DNA of 59,304 nt from Bacillota bacterium (GTDB taxonomy: Bacteria > Bacillota > Clostridia > Christensenellales > Pumilibacteraceae), in assembly GCA_009787385.1 (NCBI GenBank), contig WRGC01000008.1, positions 1 to 59,304 on the forward strand, read 5' to 3'. This document shows positions 8,642-19,128 of this stretch, piece by piece; position 1 is the first letter of the stretch; each line of letters opens with the position of its first letter. The notes below the pieces were generated by a model. The model did not search any database and was not told the origin of the DNA. It saw nothing but the letters and a program-made list of their open reading frames with translations. A program made the translations under genes and the position numbers.

Positions 8642-10597
8642 TTATAAGATTTTATTTTCTATTTCTACCAAAATCTTATTTTCAAATTCATACAATGACA
8701 TTGTTCCCAAATCACCGTTTTTTCTATCTCTTACTGCTACTACATTTTCAGTTTTTTCTTTGTCACCTACAATCAACATATAAGGTATTTTTTGCAATTG
8801 TGCTTCTCTAATCTTGTATCCTATTTTTTCACTACGATTATCTTGTATTGCACTTATTCCCTTAGATTTAAGTTGCTTAACTATGTTGTCAGTATCTAGT
8901 GCTGTTCTATCAGTAAGCGACATAACAACAACTTGAATAGGTGCTAACCATGTTGGAAATGCTCCCGCATATTTTTCTATCAACAATGCCAATGTGCGTT
9001 CATAACAACCTATAGAGCTACGATGTATTATTACAGGGCGTTTTTTTGCTCCATCTGCATCTGTATATTCCATATTGTAGCGATCAGCTAATGCAAAATC
9101 TAACTGTATAGTAATAATTGTATCTTCTTTTCCATAAACATTTTTAATTTGAATATCTAGTTTAGGACCATAAAATGCTGCATCACCGATGCTCTCTACA
9201 TAATCAATTTTTAGAAGATCCAAAATTGTTTTTAAACTATTCTCTGCATTGCCCCACATTGATGGATTGTCTATATATTTAGACATATTGGCAGGGTCGT
9301 GTTTTGAAAATCTATATGTTATATCATTTCTAAGTCCTAATGTATCTAGCAAGTAGTTGACAAGATCTAACGCCTTTTTAAACTCTTCTTCAATTTGGTC
9401 AGATGTACATACTATGTGTCCATCACTCAAAGTAAACTGCCTAATTCTAATCAATCCATGCATTTCGCCACTATCTTCATTACGCATAAGAGTAGATGTT
9501 TCGGCATACCTTATAGGCAAATCTCTATAAGAGTGTGGAGTGGATTTGTAAATGAAATATTGAAAAGGACAAGTCATTGGTCTAATAGCCATATAATTGC
9601 TATCATTGTCACCTATAACAAACATTCCGTCTCTATATTTATCCCAATGTCCAGAAATCTTATATAAGTCATTTTTGGCAATAATTGGAGTCCTAGTAAG
9701 TACATAATCTCTTTTAGTTTCTTCATCTTCTACCCATCTTATAAGTGTTTGCAATATTTTAGCACCTTTTGGTCCAAAAAGTGGCAAACCTTGTCCAACA
9801 CAATCCACAGTAGTAAACAATCCAAGTTCTCTACCCAATTTTATATGGTCTCTTTTTTTTGCTTCTTCAAGCTTTGTCAAATGTTCCTGCAATTGACTAT
9901 TTTTTTCAAATGCTACCCCATATATTCTAGTGAGCATTTTTTGTGATTGATTACCCTTAAAATATGCTCCTGTCAATTGTGTCAACTTAAAAGCTTTTAT
10001 TTGTCCTGTATGTGACAAATGAGGTCCACTACACAAGTCTACAAATTCACCTTGAGTAAATAGTGTTATAGATTTATTATCGGGTATATCATTCAACAAT
10101 AACAACTTGTATTTGGTTTGTCCAATATTTTGCAATTTAGCTTTGGCTTGAGCTTTTGTCACAGTCTCTACAGAAATTTCAAAGTCAGACTTTATTATTT
10201 TGTGCATTTCAGATTCTATTTTTACCAAATCATCTTGTGTTATTTTAAAATCTCCAAAATCTATATCATAAAAATAACCATTTTCTGTAGCGGGTCCTGT
10301 AGCCAACTGAGCAAATGGATACAGTCTCAATACAGCTTGAGCCATAATGTGGGTAGCAGTATGTCTAAATACCAACATACCTTCTTTATCTTTATTTGTC
10401 ACAATTTCTAGCTTACAATCTTTGTCAAGACTAGTACGCAAATCCACCAAAATTCCGTCTACTATACCTGCATAAGCAACTTTTGCCAATCCTGCAGAAA
10501 TAGTTTGTGCCACTTCTAAAATAGTACTATCTTTTTTAACTTGAATTATACTATTATCTTTTAACTCTACATTTATTTTGTGCATTGTGACTACCAT
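8642..10597 (-). CDS. thrS: Threonyl-tRNA synthetase
   Basis: This enzyme charges tRNA-Thr in the cytoplasm. The 651 residues give the usual order of TGS domain (1-65), the editing domain with HTATHIMAQA, the class II catalytic core and the anticodon-binding domain. The zinc ligands are visible in RPMTCPFQ, SDGHIVC and IIHRSSIGC. A second in-frame ATG at 10585 (residue 5) has a GGATGG-like site before it and may be the true start. Many Firmicutes control thrS with a T-box, but neither the conserved T-box sequence nor a long leader is present. A weak promoter (TTGACT, 15 bases, TATAGT) lies at 10610-10636. Confidence 0.95.
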   Translation of the reverse strand: MVVTMHKINVELKDNSIIQVKKDSTILEVAQTISAGLAKVAYAGIVDGILVDLRTSLDKDCKLEIVTNKDKEGMLVFRHTATHIMAQAVLRLYPFAQLATGPATENGYFYDIDFGDFKITQDDLVKIESEMHKIIKSDFEISVETVTKAQAKAKLQNIGQTKYKLLLLNDIPDNKSITLFTQGEFVDLCSGPHLSHTGQIKAFKLTQLTGAYFKGNQSQKMLTRIYGVAFEKNSQLQEHLTKLEEAKKRDHIKLGRELGLFTTVDCVGQGLPLFGPKGAKILQTLIRWVEDEETKRDYVLTRTPIIAKNDLYKISGHWDKYRDGMFVIGDNDSNYMAIRPMTCPFQYFIYKSTPHSYRDLPIRYAETSTLMRNEDSGEMHGLIRIRQFTLSDGHIVCTSDQIEEEFKKALDLVNYLLDTLGLRNDITYRFSKHDPANMSKYIDNPSMWGNAENSLKTILDLLKIDYVESIGDAAFYGPKLDIQIKNVYGKEDTIITIQLDFALADRYNMEYTDADGAKKRPVIIHRSSIGCYERTLALLIEKYAGAFPTWLAPIQVVVMSLTDRTALDTDNIVKQLKSKGISAIQDNRSEKIGYKIREAQLQKIPYMLIVGDKEKTENVVAVRDRKNGDLGTMSLYEFENKILVEIENKIL

Positions 10598-10680
10598 CCA
10601 TCACAAAACTATAACATTTTTTTTACATTAAGTCAATAAAATATGTATATCAAATCTTTCTAACAGTTGCTATTGTAAAT

Positions 10681-10716
10681 AAAAAATCCTATTATATTTT
10701 TACAATAGGATTTTTT
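10681..10716 (-). terminator. Terminator of the rsgA-rpe-thiN-spoVM operon
   Basis: A 13-bp perfect stem (10681-10693 with 10704-10716) has A-rich and T-rich outer arms. It lies directly after the spoVM stop codon and before the thrS promoter region. Confidence 0.85.
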
Positions 10717-10719
10717 GTA

Positions 10720-10800
10720 TTAATCTGAAGCTTGTTTTTTTACCATTATTTTTAAAAATGGTCTGAGAATTTTTGGAGCTTTTATGCATACAATTGTCAT
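10720..10800 (-). CDS. spoVM: Stage V sporulation protein M
   Basis: This 26-codon gene encodes a protein of exactly the length of Bacillus subtilis SpoVM, an amphipathic peptide that recognises the curved forespore membrane and anchors the coat protein SpoIVA. Aligned without gaps, it keeps Met1, Ile6, Lys7, Pro9, Lys10, Leu12, Met19 and Asp26 of the Bacillus protein (core IKAPKIL). A ribosome site AAGGAA lies 9 bases before the ATG. Its place directly after thiN repeats the Bacillus order rsgA-rpe-thiN-spoVM, and a terminator follows. The length, the aligned residues and the gene order agree, but no similarity search was possible. Confidence 0.85.
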   Translation of the reverse strand: MTIVCIKAPKILRPFLKIMVKKQASD

Positions 10801-10832
10801 TTTGATTGTTTCCTTATTGTTTTAATACCCTA

Positions 10833-11450
10833 CTATTTTTGATAAAACACCAAACACATACCACTGTTGACTTGTATTTCAAAATTTTCTTGTAGGGCGA
10901 TATTGCTAATGGGGGCTATACCTTCTATGTTGTAAACAACATCTCTGATTTCATATTTTAACCCCTTTGTATATTGTATATGCACACTACCCATAAAAGG
11001 TGACAAAGAAACATAGTTGTTTATTGAAGTTCGTCCAACAAAATTATCTCTAATCAATTCTACCCAAAAATCACCTGCGTCCATAATAATTTGAGTATTA
11101 GGATTTGAGAAGTATAACAAAAAATAATTATAGTAATCCATATCAGCTCTACCACCTCTTGCACCCATAATTGTTATTTTAGATGGGTTTATAGAAAGTA
11201 GATGTTGAAGAGCTAGCATTCCATCAGTCAAATCTTTATCTTTTGGAAATTTTATATTAGGCAATTCTTTTGGTAAGTTGATTACAGAATCCTGGTCACC
11301 TATAACGATGTTAGGAATACAACTATGTTTTGCCCAATTATATGCCCCATCTGCACACACAATATAATCTGCATTATTTAATTCTGTGCAGTCTTTTGGT
11401 GGCGTTCCATTTAGAAGTAAGTAGGTATTGTGATATTCATTATTCATCAT
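10833..11450 (-). CDS. thiN: Thiamine pyrophosphokinase
   Basis: This enzyme transfers pyrophosphate from ATP to thiamine, making the cofactor thiamine diphosphate. The 205 residues show the family signature: CADGA at about 32-36, the metal-binding GDQDS at about 51-55 and KDKDLTDGMLAL at about 70-81, followed by the C-terminal beta-sandwich domain. Its start overlaps the end of rpe by 11 bases, so translation is probably coupled. The gene lies between rpe and spoVM as in Bacillus subtilis. Confidence 0.92.
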   Translation of the reverse strand: MMNNEYHNTYLLLNGTPPKDCTELNNADYIVCADGAYNWAKHSCIPNIVIGDQDSVINLPKELPNIKFPKDKDLTDGMLALQHLLSINPSKITIMGARGGRADMDYYNYFLLYFSNPNTQIIMDAGDFWVELIRDNFVGRTSINNYVSLSPFMGSVHIQYTKGLKYEIRDVVYNIEGIAPISNIALQENFEIQVNSGMCLVFYQK

Positions 11451-12153
11451 CTATGTCTATATATTCCTCTAATTGTTTCTCTCTCAAATCTATCATTGCT
11501 TGTTTCCAATCAGTACTACCCAATATACAATTTCCAGAAATTATTGTATCTACGCCAATTGCCTTGATTTGGGCAACATTATCTAATGTTATTCCACCAT
11601 CTATCTCTATTTTGATATCTCTATCTCCTATTAGAGCCTTTAATTGTGTCAATCTATCATATGTTTTTTCCAACAACTGTTGCCCACTAGAACCTGGGTA
11701 TACACTCATTAGTATTATATAGTCTAACGAATCTAGACAATTGGTTAGTACTTTTATAGATGTATCAGGACTTATTGCAAGACCAGCTTTAAGTTTGCGT
11801 CGTTTTATATCTCTCAACATTGGTACAACATATTCTCTATCTGTAGACTCTATGTGAAAGCTAATCATATCCGCCCCCGCTTCGGCAATTGCAGCAGTAA
11901 TGCGTTCTGGTCTACCTACCATCAAATGCACAGCTAAGGGGATGGTAATATATTTTCTTAAATCCGCTACAAGTTTTGGTCCAAAGCTAAGATGTGGTAC
12001 AAATATTCCATCCATCACATCAAAGTGCAATATATCCGCTCCACTCTCTTGTAGCTTGATAACTGTTTCTTTCAAATTAGAAAAATCTGCACTTAATATA
12101 GATGGTGCAATCAAAGGTGTTTTTTGTTGTATATTTATATTTTCGGTATTCAT
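11440..12153 (-). CDS. rpe: Ribulose-phosphate 3-epimerase
   Basis: This enzyme interconverts ribulose 5-phosphate and xylulose 5-phosphate in the pentose phosphate pathway. The (beta/alpha)8 barrel shows APSILSADFSNLKE (about 16-29), the metal and catalytic segment HFDVMDGIFVPHLSFG, HLMVGRPE and the C-terminal phosphate-binding DGGIT. At 237 residues it is slightly longer than usual because of a short N-terminal extension and an acidic C-terminal tail. It starts one base after the stop of rsgA and overlaps thiN. Confidence 0.95.
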   Translation of the reverse strand: MNTENINIQQKTPLIAPSILSADFSNLKETVIKLQESGADILHFDVMDGIFVPHLSFGPKLVADLRKYITIPLAVHLMVGRPERITAAIAEAGADMISFHIESTDREYVVPMLRDIKRRKLKAGLAISPDTSIKVLTNCLDSLDYIILMSVYPGSSGQQLLEKTYDRLTQLKALIGDRDIKIEIDGGITLDNVAQIKAIGVDTIISGNCILGSTDWKQAMIDLREKQLEEYIDIDDE

Positions 12154-12154
12154 T

Positions 12155-13021
12155 TTAACTCCTAAATTCTCTTTGTACTAGTTCGCTGTATACAAGTACA
12201 TAATTATTGTATCTAGTCGCACTAATTTTTCTATTTTCAACAGCCAGCTTTATTCCGCATTGTTGCTCATGGGTGTGAGTGCAACTACTAAATTTGCAAT
12301 ATTGCCTATCTTGGTCAAAGTCTGGTAAATAATGATTGAGATTGCAAGCCTTAATATCTTCGTTTACATCTAACATACTAAATCCAGGAGTGTCAATAAT
12401 ATAGGAATTTTTGTCTAGTGCAAACAATCTAGCAGTTGTGGTTGTGTGCTTCCCCCTTTTCCCTTTATTACTAAGTTCTCCTATACTTTGATGATAGTTT
12501 GGTGATAGGCAATTAATAATACTAGATTTCCCAACGGCTGATTGTCCTGCTAGTGCATGCAATTTGTTTTCTATAGCATAATACAAGCTATCTACTCTAC
12601 CTGTTAAAGCACAAGTATGTACAATAGTATGGGCAACTCTATTGTAAGTATTATTTAAATTTTGCAAAAAACTATCTGTAGCCAAATCAATTTTGTTGAT
12701 ACAAAGTATAAAGTTGATATTTTGAAAGATACAGTTGTAAGAAAGTTTGTCTATTGTATACAAATCAGGTTTTGGAAATTGAGCAACAACTGCTACAATG
12801 CCATCAACATTAGATACTCTTGGTCTATTGAGTAGATTATATCGTTTTTCTACCTTTTCTATTACTGCTTGCTCTGCTTCTATACTATATTCTACAAAGT
12901 CACCAACAACTATATTACAGTCCTTTAGTTTTTTGCGTGCCACCATAGAAATCGGCAAACCATCTACTTGTACAATATATCTATTGCTACTAGATTGTAT
13001 AACTCTATATTTGTTAGACAT
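12155..13021 (-). CDS. rsgA: Ribosome small subunit-dependent GTPase A
   Basis: RsgA (YloQ/CpgA) is a GTPase that helps late maturation of the 30S subunit. The circularly permuted G-motif order is clear: G4 NKID (about 109), then G1 GQSAVGKSS and G3 DTPGF. An N-terminal OB fold precedes them and a C-terminal zinc knuckle (CKFSSCTHTHEQQC) follows. The 288-residue length fits. A strong ribosome site GAGGAG lies five bases before the ATG. It is the first gene of the rsgA-rpe-thiN-spoVM group; the kinase and phosphatase genes that precede it in Bacillus are absent, and uvrB lies upstream. Confidence 0.95.
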   Translation of the reverse strand: MSNKYRVIQSSSNRYIVQVDGLPISMVARKKLKDCNIVVGDFVEYSIEAEQAVIEKVEKRYNLLNRPRVSNVDGIVAVVAQFPKPDLYTIDKLSYNCIFQNINFILCINKIDLATDSFLQNLNNTYNRVAHTIVHTCALTGRVDSLYYAIENKLHALAGQSAVGKSSIINCLSPNYHQSIGELSNKGKRGKHTTTTARLFALDKNSYIIDTPGFSMLDVNEDIKACNLNHYLPDFDQDRQYCKFSSCTHTHEQQCGIKLAVENRKISATRYNNYVLVYSELVQREFRS

Positions 13022-13115
13022 TTATCTCCTCAGTCTTTAGCAATTTGAGAGCTTGTATAAAATATTTCGAAATACACTATATCAAAATATTGCTATATAT
13101 AGTAGATTATTGTAT

Positions 13116-15101
13116 CTAAAATTTATTTTTCTTTTTTTTCTTAATCAATTTTTTTTCAACTTTTTTTAATTCGTTTAATTGGTCTCTCAACTTTATAGCT
13201 TTTTCAAAGTCTAAATCTTTAGATGCTTGTAGCATACTTGTTTGCAACTGAGTTATCGTATCTTCTAAATTGTCCAAATCTATATTATCTGTCACACTTT
13301 CAGAAATTTCTAAAGTATTTTTTATTTTTTTGTATATAGTTTTAGGAGTTATATTGTGTTGTAAATTATAATTGTGTTGTAGCTCACGGCGACTTTCTGT
13401 AATTTTTATAGCTCTTTCCATGCTTCCAGTAATTCTATCAGCATACATTATTACCTTGCCATCAGCATTTCTAGCTGCCCTTCCTATAGTTTGTATCATG
13501 CTACTTTCTGATCTCAAAAATCCTTCCTTGTCAGCGTCCAATATAGCAACCAATGCAACTTCTGGTATATCCAATCCCTCTCTCAAGAGGTTTATACCTA
13601 CCAACACATCAAAGTCACCCCTACGAAGTCCTTGAACTATTTCAATGCGTTCCATAGTATCTATTTCACTGTGAAGATACTTGACTCTTATACCATGTTG
13701 TGATAAGTATTGTGTCAACCCTTCAGCCATTTTTTTGGTTAGTGTAGTAACTAATACCCTATTACCTTTTGTAGCTTGTATTGCAATTTCTATTTGCAAG
13801 TCTTCTACTTGTCCCTTAATTGGTCTAATTTCTATAATTGGGTCAAGAAGTCCTGTAGGTCTAATAATTTGTTCTGCAATATTGTCACTCAAGTTTAATT
13901 CATAAGTAGCAGGAGTTGCCGAGACATAGATTGCTTGTCCAATTCTCTCATTAAATTCTTCAAAATTTAATGGTCTATTGTCATACGCAGCAGGTAAACG
14001 AAAACCATAGTCAATTAGACTAGTCTTGCGTGCAAAGTCACCTTTGTACATTCCACGCACTTGTGGCAATGTAATATGACTTTCATCTACAAACAAAATA
14101 AAGTTTCGTTTAAAATAATCTAATAGTGTAAACGGTGGAGTTCCAGGTTCTCTATCATCAAAATATCTGCTATAGTTTTCTATGCCAGTACAAAATCCAA
14201 CTTCTCCAATCATTTCTATATCATAACTTATTCTTTCTCTAATGCGTTGTGCTTCTATAAGTTTTCCTTGCTCTTTAAACCATTCTTCTCTAGCATACAT
14301 ATCCTCTTTGATTTGCTTTAGAGCCTTTTTCATTACTGACTGTTCGGCTACATAATGTGTAGCTGGCATAATCCCAACATGTTTAAGTTTAACTTTCACT
14401 GCTCCTGTCACGATATCAAACTCACTAATATTGTCCACTATATCACCAAAGAATTCTATCCTTACGCCTGTATCAACACTGTATGATAGAAATACTTCTA
14501 CAATATCACCCCTTACTCTAAATGTACTTCTTTGAGTATCAATATCATTTCGTTTGTAGTTGATGCTTACTAATTTTCGTATCAATTCATCTCTATCAAT
14601 AATATCTCCAGGTCTCAAAGATACCATAAGATTGTAATATGTTTCAGGAGCTCCCAAGCCATAAATACAAGAAACTGATGATACAATAATTGTGTCAGGG
14701 CGTTCGTACAAACTACATGTGGCACTATGTCTAAGTCTTTCTATCTCATCATTGATTTGCATGTCCTTTTCTATATAAGTATCACTTCTAGCTATATAAG
14801 CTTCGGGTTGATAGTAATCATAATAACTTACAAAAAACTCCACCCTATTTTCTGGAAAAAATTCTCTAAACTCATTACACAACTGTGCTGCCAAAATCTT
14901 GTTGTGAGCAAGTATCAAAGCAGGTCTTTGTACTCTTTCTATGATATTTGCCATAGTGTATGTCTTTCCACTACCCGTAACTCCTAGCAAAACTTGATTC
15001 TTAATACCATTGTCCAATCCATCTACAATACTGTTTATTGCTTTAGGTTGATCGCCAGATGGTTTGTAGTCGGATTGTAATTTGAATTTGTAATCACTCA
15101 T
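13116..15101 (-). CDS. uvrB: Excinuclease ABC subunit B
   Basis: UvrB is the damage-verifying helicase-like subunit of nucleotide excision repair. The 661-residue protein shows Walker A GVTGSGKT at about 40-47, the beta-hairpin region [11 protein letters not shown], the DESH box (FVDESH), helicase motif [12 protein letters not shown] and the C-terminal UVR motif ([17 protein letters not shown]) that contacts UvrC. The last residues are almost all lysine. No uvrA or uvrC is in the window. No clear Shine-Dalgarno site precedes the ATG. Confidence 0.97.
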   Translation of the reverse strand: MSDYKFKLQSDYKPSGDQPKAINSIVDGLDNGIKNQVLLGVTGSGKTYTMANIIERVQRPALILAHNKILAAQLCNEFREFFPENRVEFFVSYYDYYQPEAYIARSDTYIEKDMQINDEIERLRHSATCSLYERPDTIIVSSVSCIYGLGAPETYYNLMVSLRPGDIIDRDELIRKLVSINYKRNDIDTQRSTFRVRGDIVEVFLSYSVDTGVRIEFFGDIVDNISEFDIVTGAVKVKLKHVGIMPATHYVAEQSVMKKALKQIKEDMYAREEWFKEQGKLIEAQRIRERISYDIEMIGEVGFCTGIENYSRYFDDREPGTPPFTLLDYFKRNFILFVDESHITLPQVRGMYKGDFARKTSLIDYGFRLPAAYDNRPLNFEEFNERIGQAIYVSATPATYELNLSDNIAEQIIRPTGLLDPIIEIRPIKGQVEDLQIEIAIQATKGNRVLVTTLTKKMAEGLTQYLSQHGIRVKYLHSEIDTMERIEIVQGLRRGDFDVLVGINLLREGLDIPEVALVAILDADKEGFLRSESSMIQTIGRAARNADGKVIMYADRITGSMERAIKITESRRELQHNYNLQHNITPKTIYKKIKNTLEISESVTDNIDLDNLEDTITQLQTSMLQASKDLDFEKAIKLRDQLNELKKVEKKLIKKKKKNKF

Positions 15102-15154
15102 AAATTTTTTTAGATATAGTTAAATTTATCAACAAAAATTGATATTTTTACAAC

Positions 15155-15784
15155 TTATAAAAATGGAAAATAATAAAAATAAAATAGATGTATGCCTACA
15201 GTACATGTAAATCCCAACAACCAACCTCCAACTACATCATCTATAAAATGTTCTCCCGCTCTTATTCTACTATAACCCATAACAATTGGTGGAATACATA
15301 GTATTGCCATCAATATCATAAAATCATTTTTAAATGCTAAGATAGCTAAGGATAAAAATATAACTGTGGTCATCATTGTATGCCCACTAGGAAAACTATC
15401 AGTTATATCTGGAAATCTTTCGCTAGTAGTTGGTCTAACTCTACCTATTAACAGCTTTGCAAAGTATAGTACAACTGCTGATATAGCCAAAGAGCTTATA
15501 GTAAAAAATGCTATTCTAAATTTTCTATATCCAAATCCAAATCTTACAGTCAACTCTATACCTACAAGTGATACAAGTATTGCAAGTACCAAAATTTCCC
15601 ATTTTATTAACAAAAATCTAATAAACCAGTTGTGTTTTATTTTGCTATTTTGCAGTTGATAAGATATAGATTCTAACCACTTCCATCCACCTAAAAAATA
15701 GATAATCAAAAATATTACACTGCTAGATATCAGTGCAACAAACAATATCAATTCTTTAAGATTTTGATTAAGATAAGAATGCAT
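15155..15784 (-). CDS. PAP2-family membrane phosphatase
   Basis: The 209-residue membrane protein has about five to six transmembrane segments and all three phosphatidic-acid phosphatase type 2 motifs: KLLIGRVRP, PSGH and SRIRAGEHFIDD. These motifs hydrolyse lipid phosphates such as undecaprenyl pyrophosphate or phosphatidylglycerol phosphate on the outer face of the membrane. The exact substrate cannot be told. It lies 53 bases downstream of the next gene on its left, uvrB being the following gene in transcription order. The initial ATG lacks a clear ribosome site. Confidence 0.88.
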   Translation of the reverse strand: MHSYLNQNLKELILFVALISSSVIFLIIYFLGGWKWLESISYQLQNSKIKHNWFIRFLLIKWEILVLAILVSLVGIELTVRFGFGYRKFRIAFFTISSLAISAVVLYFAKLLIGRVRPTTSERFPDITDSFPSGHTMMTTVIFLSLAILAFKNDFMILMAILCIPPIVMGYSRIRAGEHFIDDVVGGWLLGFTCTVGIHLFYFYYFPFL

Positions 15785-15864
15785 GAGATTAATTTTATTA
15801 TTAAAACACTAACTTAGCTAATTATTTTTATTGATTTTAAAAAATAATTTATTGATATAAGTAG

Positions 15865-17577
15865 TTATACTTCAATTCTTTCTAAATACTTAATAGTTTT
15901 AGCCTTAAGCATCATGCCAAATAAAAACATCATAACTCCTGTAATAAAATATAAAAATATCCACATTATGATTTCTACAATTACCATAGATATATTAAAA
16001 CTTGATGTCCCCAAAACATACCATACTATAGACAAAACAGTTAAGACAGCTATAATAGCTAAACTCAAAAAAGTAGGTAATTGTACATTTATATTGCGTT
16101 TTATTACTTCACTTGGATTGCTCCACTTTAGTTTTGGTCTAGATAAATCTAAAATAGCCACAAAGCTTATCAAAGCATTAGAATACATAAACAACATAGG
16201 CAAAGCTTTGATAGGCAATAAAACTTGTTTGGCATTGATTGAAAAGCTTAAAAGTGACAATATAATACCGGCTAAGCTAATTATTCTATATACTAACAAT
16301 TTTGCCTTTACTTGAGTATGATAATCAACTGGCAAAATTTTTAGTAAATAAAATTTGTCACCCTCTCGTGAGATAGTAGTGGCAGCACCAACATTGATAC
16401 CTGCACCTATCATAAGTATAACAAAAATTGTGATAATATTGATAATTCCTTGAAAGGATTGAGATGTTGTATCTCCAGTATAACCGTTATAAGTTGAAAA
16501 TGAGCTTGTCATTACAATACTTAATATAGGTGCTAAAACGACAGTAAAAAGGCAGTTGACTGCATATGCCGGAGTACGAATCATTTCTTTAAACTCTTTG
16601 GATACTAGCGACCAAAAAACAGATCTATATTTATCATTAGATTTATAACTTACAGCATTTGTTGTGCTATTTTCTAATTGTGCAATGACGCCACGCATAT
16701 ATATTGCTCCACTTATTATGCGGAGTATTGCAAATACAAACACAAAAAAGATAACAAAACTTGTTAGATTAACCAAATTTGCAATACCTAAATTTTCCAT
16801 TGTCCCAAATATAGTGTTGTTTTGACCTATTGCAACTCTTGTCATAACACTCAATGGAGCTAAGATGTCTACAAGAATAGATGCATTCCTAAAGAAATCC
16901 GCCAAGGCTTTGCTAGCGTCTACTACATTGCTTTCGTTATCATTGCCTTTAGTAAATGCATTATTTATAATAAAAAAATAAGTTACAAAACCTATACCAA
17001 ATAATATGATGAATAAAATACTAGTAAGTGCAGCTCTCTTTTTAAAAAATGAAACAATATACATTGCAGGCATAGCAAGTATTGATGTCGCTAATAGTGG
17101 CAAAATAGGCATTGACAATACAACAACAAGCATAGCTAAATAAAATATTATATCAAAATTTAATACTACGCCTAAAGTAATTGTAACAGGCAACATAATT
17201 GCAGAACAGATTAATAACTGCAAAAAATAAGTAACTGCAAGTCTAGCAAAATATACAGATGAATTTCCTATTGGTAAGCTAGCAAAAAAATCTGCATCTT
17301 TTGATAAATACATGTATGTGATTGTTGGTACTAAGCCAAGTACAAACACTACAAACATACCCACAAACATAATAGAAGACAAAAACTCTACCAACAAACC
17401 CTCTTGTTCTAAATATGGCGAAAACTCTACAATTCCCAAAATAATAAATATTGCTATCCCTATCCCTACAATGATAGGGATAGTCAATAGTGCAAACTTC
17501 CACCAATTGTCTTTTGTCTTGTCTCTTTTAAATAAATAACAAAAAAGTAATTTATATATTGTCCAAAAATTTTGCAT
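15865..17577 (-). CDS. ABC-2 type exporter permease, about 12 TM segments
   Basis: The 570-residue protein is almost wholly hydrophobic, with about a dozen membrane segments arranged as two similar halves around a polar middle region (about 215-240). The N-terminal WWKFALLTIPIIVG segment and the overall build resemble ABC-2 exporter permeases of the YthQ/EcsB kind. No ATPase is in the same chain. The most likely partner is the ATPase encoded at 22309-23100, separated from it by the phosphate genes. A ribosome site AGGATAGTA precedes the ATG. The transported substrate is unknown. Confidence 0.7.
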   Translation of the reverse strand: MQNFWTIYKLLFCYLFKRDKTKDNWWKFALLTIPIIVGIGIAIFIILGIVEFSPYLEQEGLLVEFLSSIMFVGMFVVFVLGLVPTITYMYLSKDADFFASLPIGNSSVYFARLAVTYFLQLLICSAIMLPVTITLGVVLNFDIIFYLAMLVVVLSMPILPLLATSILAMPAMYIVSFFKKRAALTSILFIILFGIGFVTYFFIINNAFTKGNDNESNVVDASKALADFFRNASILVDILAPLSVMTRVAIGQNNTIFGTMENLGIANLVNLTSFVIFFVFVFAILRIISGAIYMRGVIAQLENSTTNAVSYKSNDKYRSVFWSLVSKEFKEMIRTPAYAVNCLFTVVLAPILSIVMTSSFSTYNGYTGDTTSQSFQGIINIITIFVILMIGAGINVGAATTISREGDKFYLLKILPVDYHTQVKAKLLVYRIISLAGIILSLLSFSINAKQVLLPIKALPMLFMYSNALISFVAILDLSRPKLKWSNPSEVIKRNINVQLPTFLSLAIIAVLTVLSIVWYVLGTSSFNISMVIVEIIMWIFLYFITGVMMFLFGMMLKAKTIKYLERIEV

Positions 17578-17631
17578 TACTATCCTAAATATATATTTAG
17601 TTTGTAATTATCAAATTGATAATTATTATAT

Positions 17632-18273
17632 CTATTTTTTGCCTGATTTGCAATAAGATGTCCAATTTGCTATTGCTTCACTGTTGTCACCTATTTTTTC
17701 TAGGTATTTCCCTATCATCATAAAGTACAATGCACTATCTGCATTCTCTTCTTTATTTTTTATTCTCTCTATCATTTGCAACTTTAATTCTTTAAAATAA
17801 TTGTCCATTATATCATCTTGATGTTTGACTTTTGTAGCTAAATCTATATCTAGATTGGCAAAACTTTCTATACAATTTTGCACCATATCTATAGCATGTT
17901 CACCCATAGTTTTTAATAACTCTGCATCAAATTTATAATCCATTTCGTGCAAGTCTGATACTATGTGACAAATTTCTCTAGCTTGTCGTGATATTCTATC
18001 CATGTTGGATACTACTTTAAGTGCCGTAGTAATAAATCTCATATCTCTAGCTACAGGTTGTTGCATTAGCATAGCTTTCAAAGCTCTCTCTTCTATTTTT
18101 TCTACTTGTGCCTTTGTCTCGTGTCCAATCTCTATTACTTGTTGACTAAGCTCCAAATCATTGTTGGCTAAAGAGTGTACACAATCTTGTATTACACTAT
18201 TAACGACACGACCTAACTCTATCAAATCAAAATTGATTCCATCTAACTCTGTTTGAAATTTACTTCTAAACAT
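17632..18273 (-). CDS. phoU: Phosphate signalling protein PhoU
   Basis: PhoU links the Pst transporter to Pho regulon signalling and damps phosphate uptake. The 213-residue all-helical protein has two PhoU repeats, each with the E/D-x-x-x-D metal-binding pattern (DLELSQQVIEIGHETKA and DIDLATKVKHQDDIMD). It follows pstB by 78 bases, and GGAGAATAA precedes the ATG. No phoB-phoR two-component genes are in the window. Confidence 0.93.
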   Translation of the reverse strand: MFRSKFQTELDGINFDLIELGRVVNSVIQDCVHSLANNDLELSQQVIEIGHETKAQVEKIEERALKAMLMQQPVARDMRFITTALKVVSNMDRISRQAREICHIVSDLHEMDYKFDAELLKTMGEHAIDMVQNCIESFANLDIDLATKVKHQDDIMDNYFKELKLQMIERIKNKEENADSALYFMMIGKYLEKIGDNSEAIANWTSYCKSGKK

Positions 18274-18351
18274 TTATTCTCCAGTTGTCACCAAATTTAT
18301 GGTGATTGTTAATTTCAATCCTAAAGTGTATATTGTTAATATTTTTGTGTA

Positions 18352-19128
18352 TTATCCAAATCTACCTGTAATATAATTTTCACATTGTATATTTCTAGGT
18401 GTTTGAAAGACTTGTTCTGTTGTACCAAATTCTAATATTTCACCAAGCAAAAAGAAGGCTGTTTTGTCACTTATTCGGGTAGCTTGTTGCATATTGTGAG
18501 TTACTATAACTATAGTATATTGTTCTTTTAGATTTTCACACAATTCTTCTATTGTAGCAGTAGAAAGCGGATCTAAAGCACTAGTAGGTTCGTCCATCAA
18601 CAATACCTTAGGTTGTACTGCCAATGCTCTAGCAATACATATTCGTTGCTGTTGTCCACCAGATAGACTTACAGCAGATTTTTTGAGATTGTCTTTTGTT
18701 TCATTCCATATACCTGCCTTTTTGAGACTATCTTCTACTATTATATCTAAGTCAGATCTTTTTTTTACACCATGAGTGCGAGGCCCAAATGCTATATTGT
18801 CATATATTGACATTGGGAATACATTGGGTTTTTGAAATACCATTCCTATATGTTTTCTTAAAGCATTTATATCTACATTTTTATCATATATATTCCCGTC
18901 CAAACCATGAATGCCATTGATATAAATATTGCCTTGTACTACACAATTGTCTATAAGGTCATTCATACGATTTATGCATCTCAAAAGTGTGGATTTTCCA
19001 CAACCTGATGGACCAATAAATGAAGTAACCTCATTCCGTGCTATGGACATGTTTATACCCTTGAGTGCTTCTACCTTTCCATAATACAAATGTAGATCAG
19101 TTATTGTAATTATTTGGTTATTTGCCAT
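18352..19128 (-). CDS. pstB: Phosphate ABC transporter ATP-binding protein
   Basis: PstB is the ATPase that drives phosphate import through PstC and PstA. The 258-residue protein has Walker [10 protein letters not shown] (about 38-46), the Q loop in [11 protein letters not shown], the signature [15 protein letters not shown], Walker [13 protein letters not shown] and the switch His in IVTHNMQQA. The [10 protein letters not shown] and [16 protein letters not shown] stretches are typical of PstB rather than other importers. It lies between the fused permease gene and phoU. Confidence 0.96.
   Translation of the reverse strand: MANNQIITITDLHLYYGKVEALKGINMSIARNEVTSFIGPSGCGKSTLLRCINRMNDLIDNCVVQGNIYINGIHGLDGNIYDKNVDINALRKHIGMVFQKPNVFPMSIYDNIAFGPRTHGVKKRSDLDIIVEDSLKKAGIWNETKDNLKKSAVSLSGGQQQRICIARALAVQPKVLLMDEPTSALDPLSTATIEELCENLKEQYTIVIVTHNMQQATRISDKTAFFLLGEILEFGTTEQVFQTPRNIQCENYITGRFG

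Noticed and set aside
10598-10680. Possible T-box leader of thrS
   Set aside because: The region between the spoVM terminator and thrS is under 100 bases and lacks the conserved T-box sequence and specifier stem.
17601-17632. Dyad TAATTATC...GATAATTA between phoU and the ABC-2 permease gene
   Set aside because: It is only 8 bp, made almost wholly of A and T, and has no T run, so it is too weak to call a terminator or operator.
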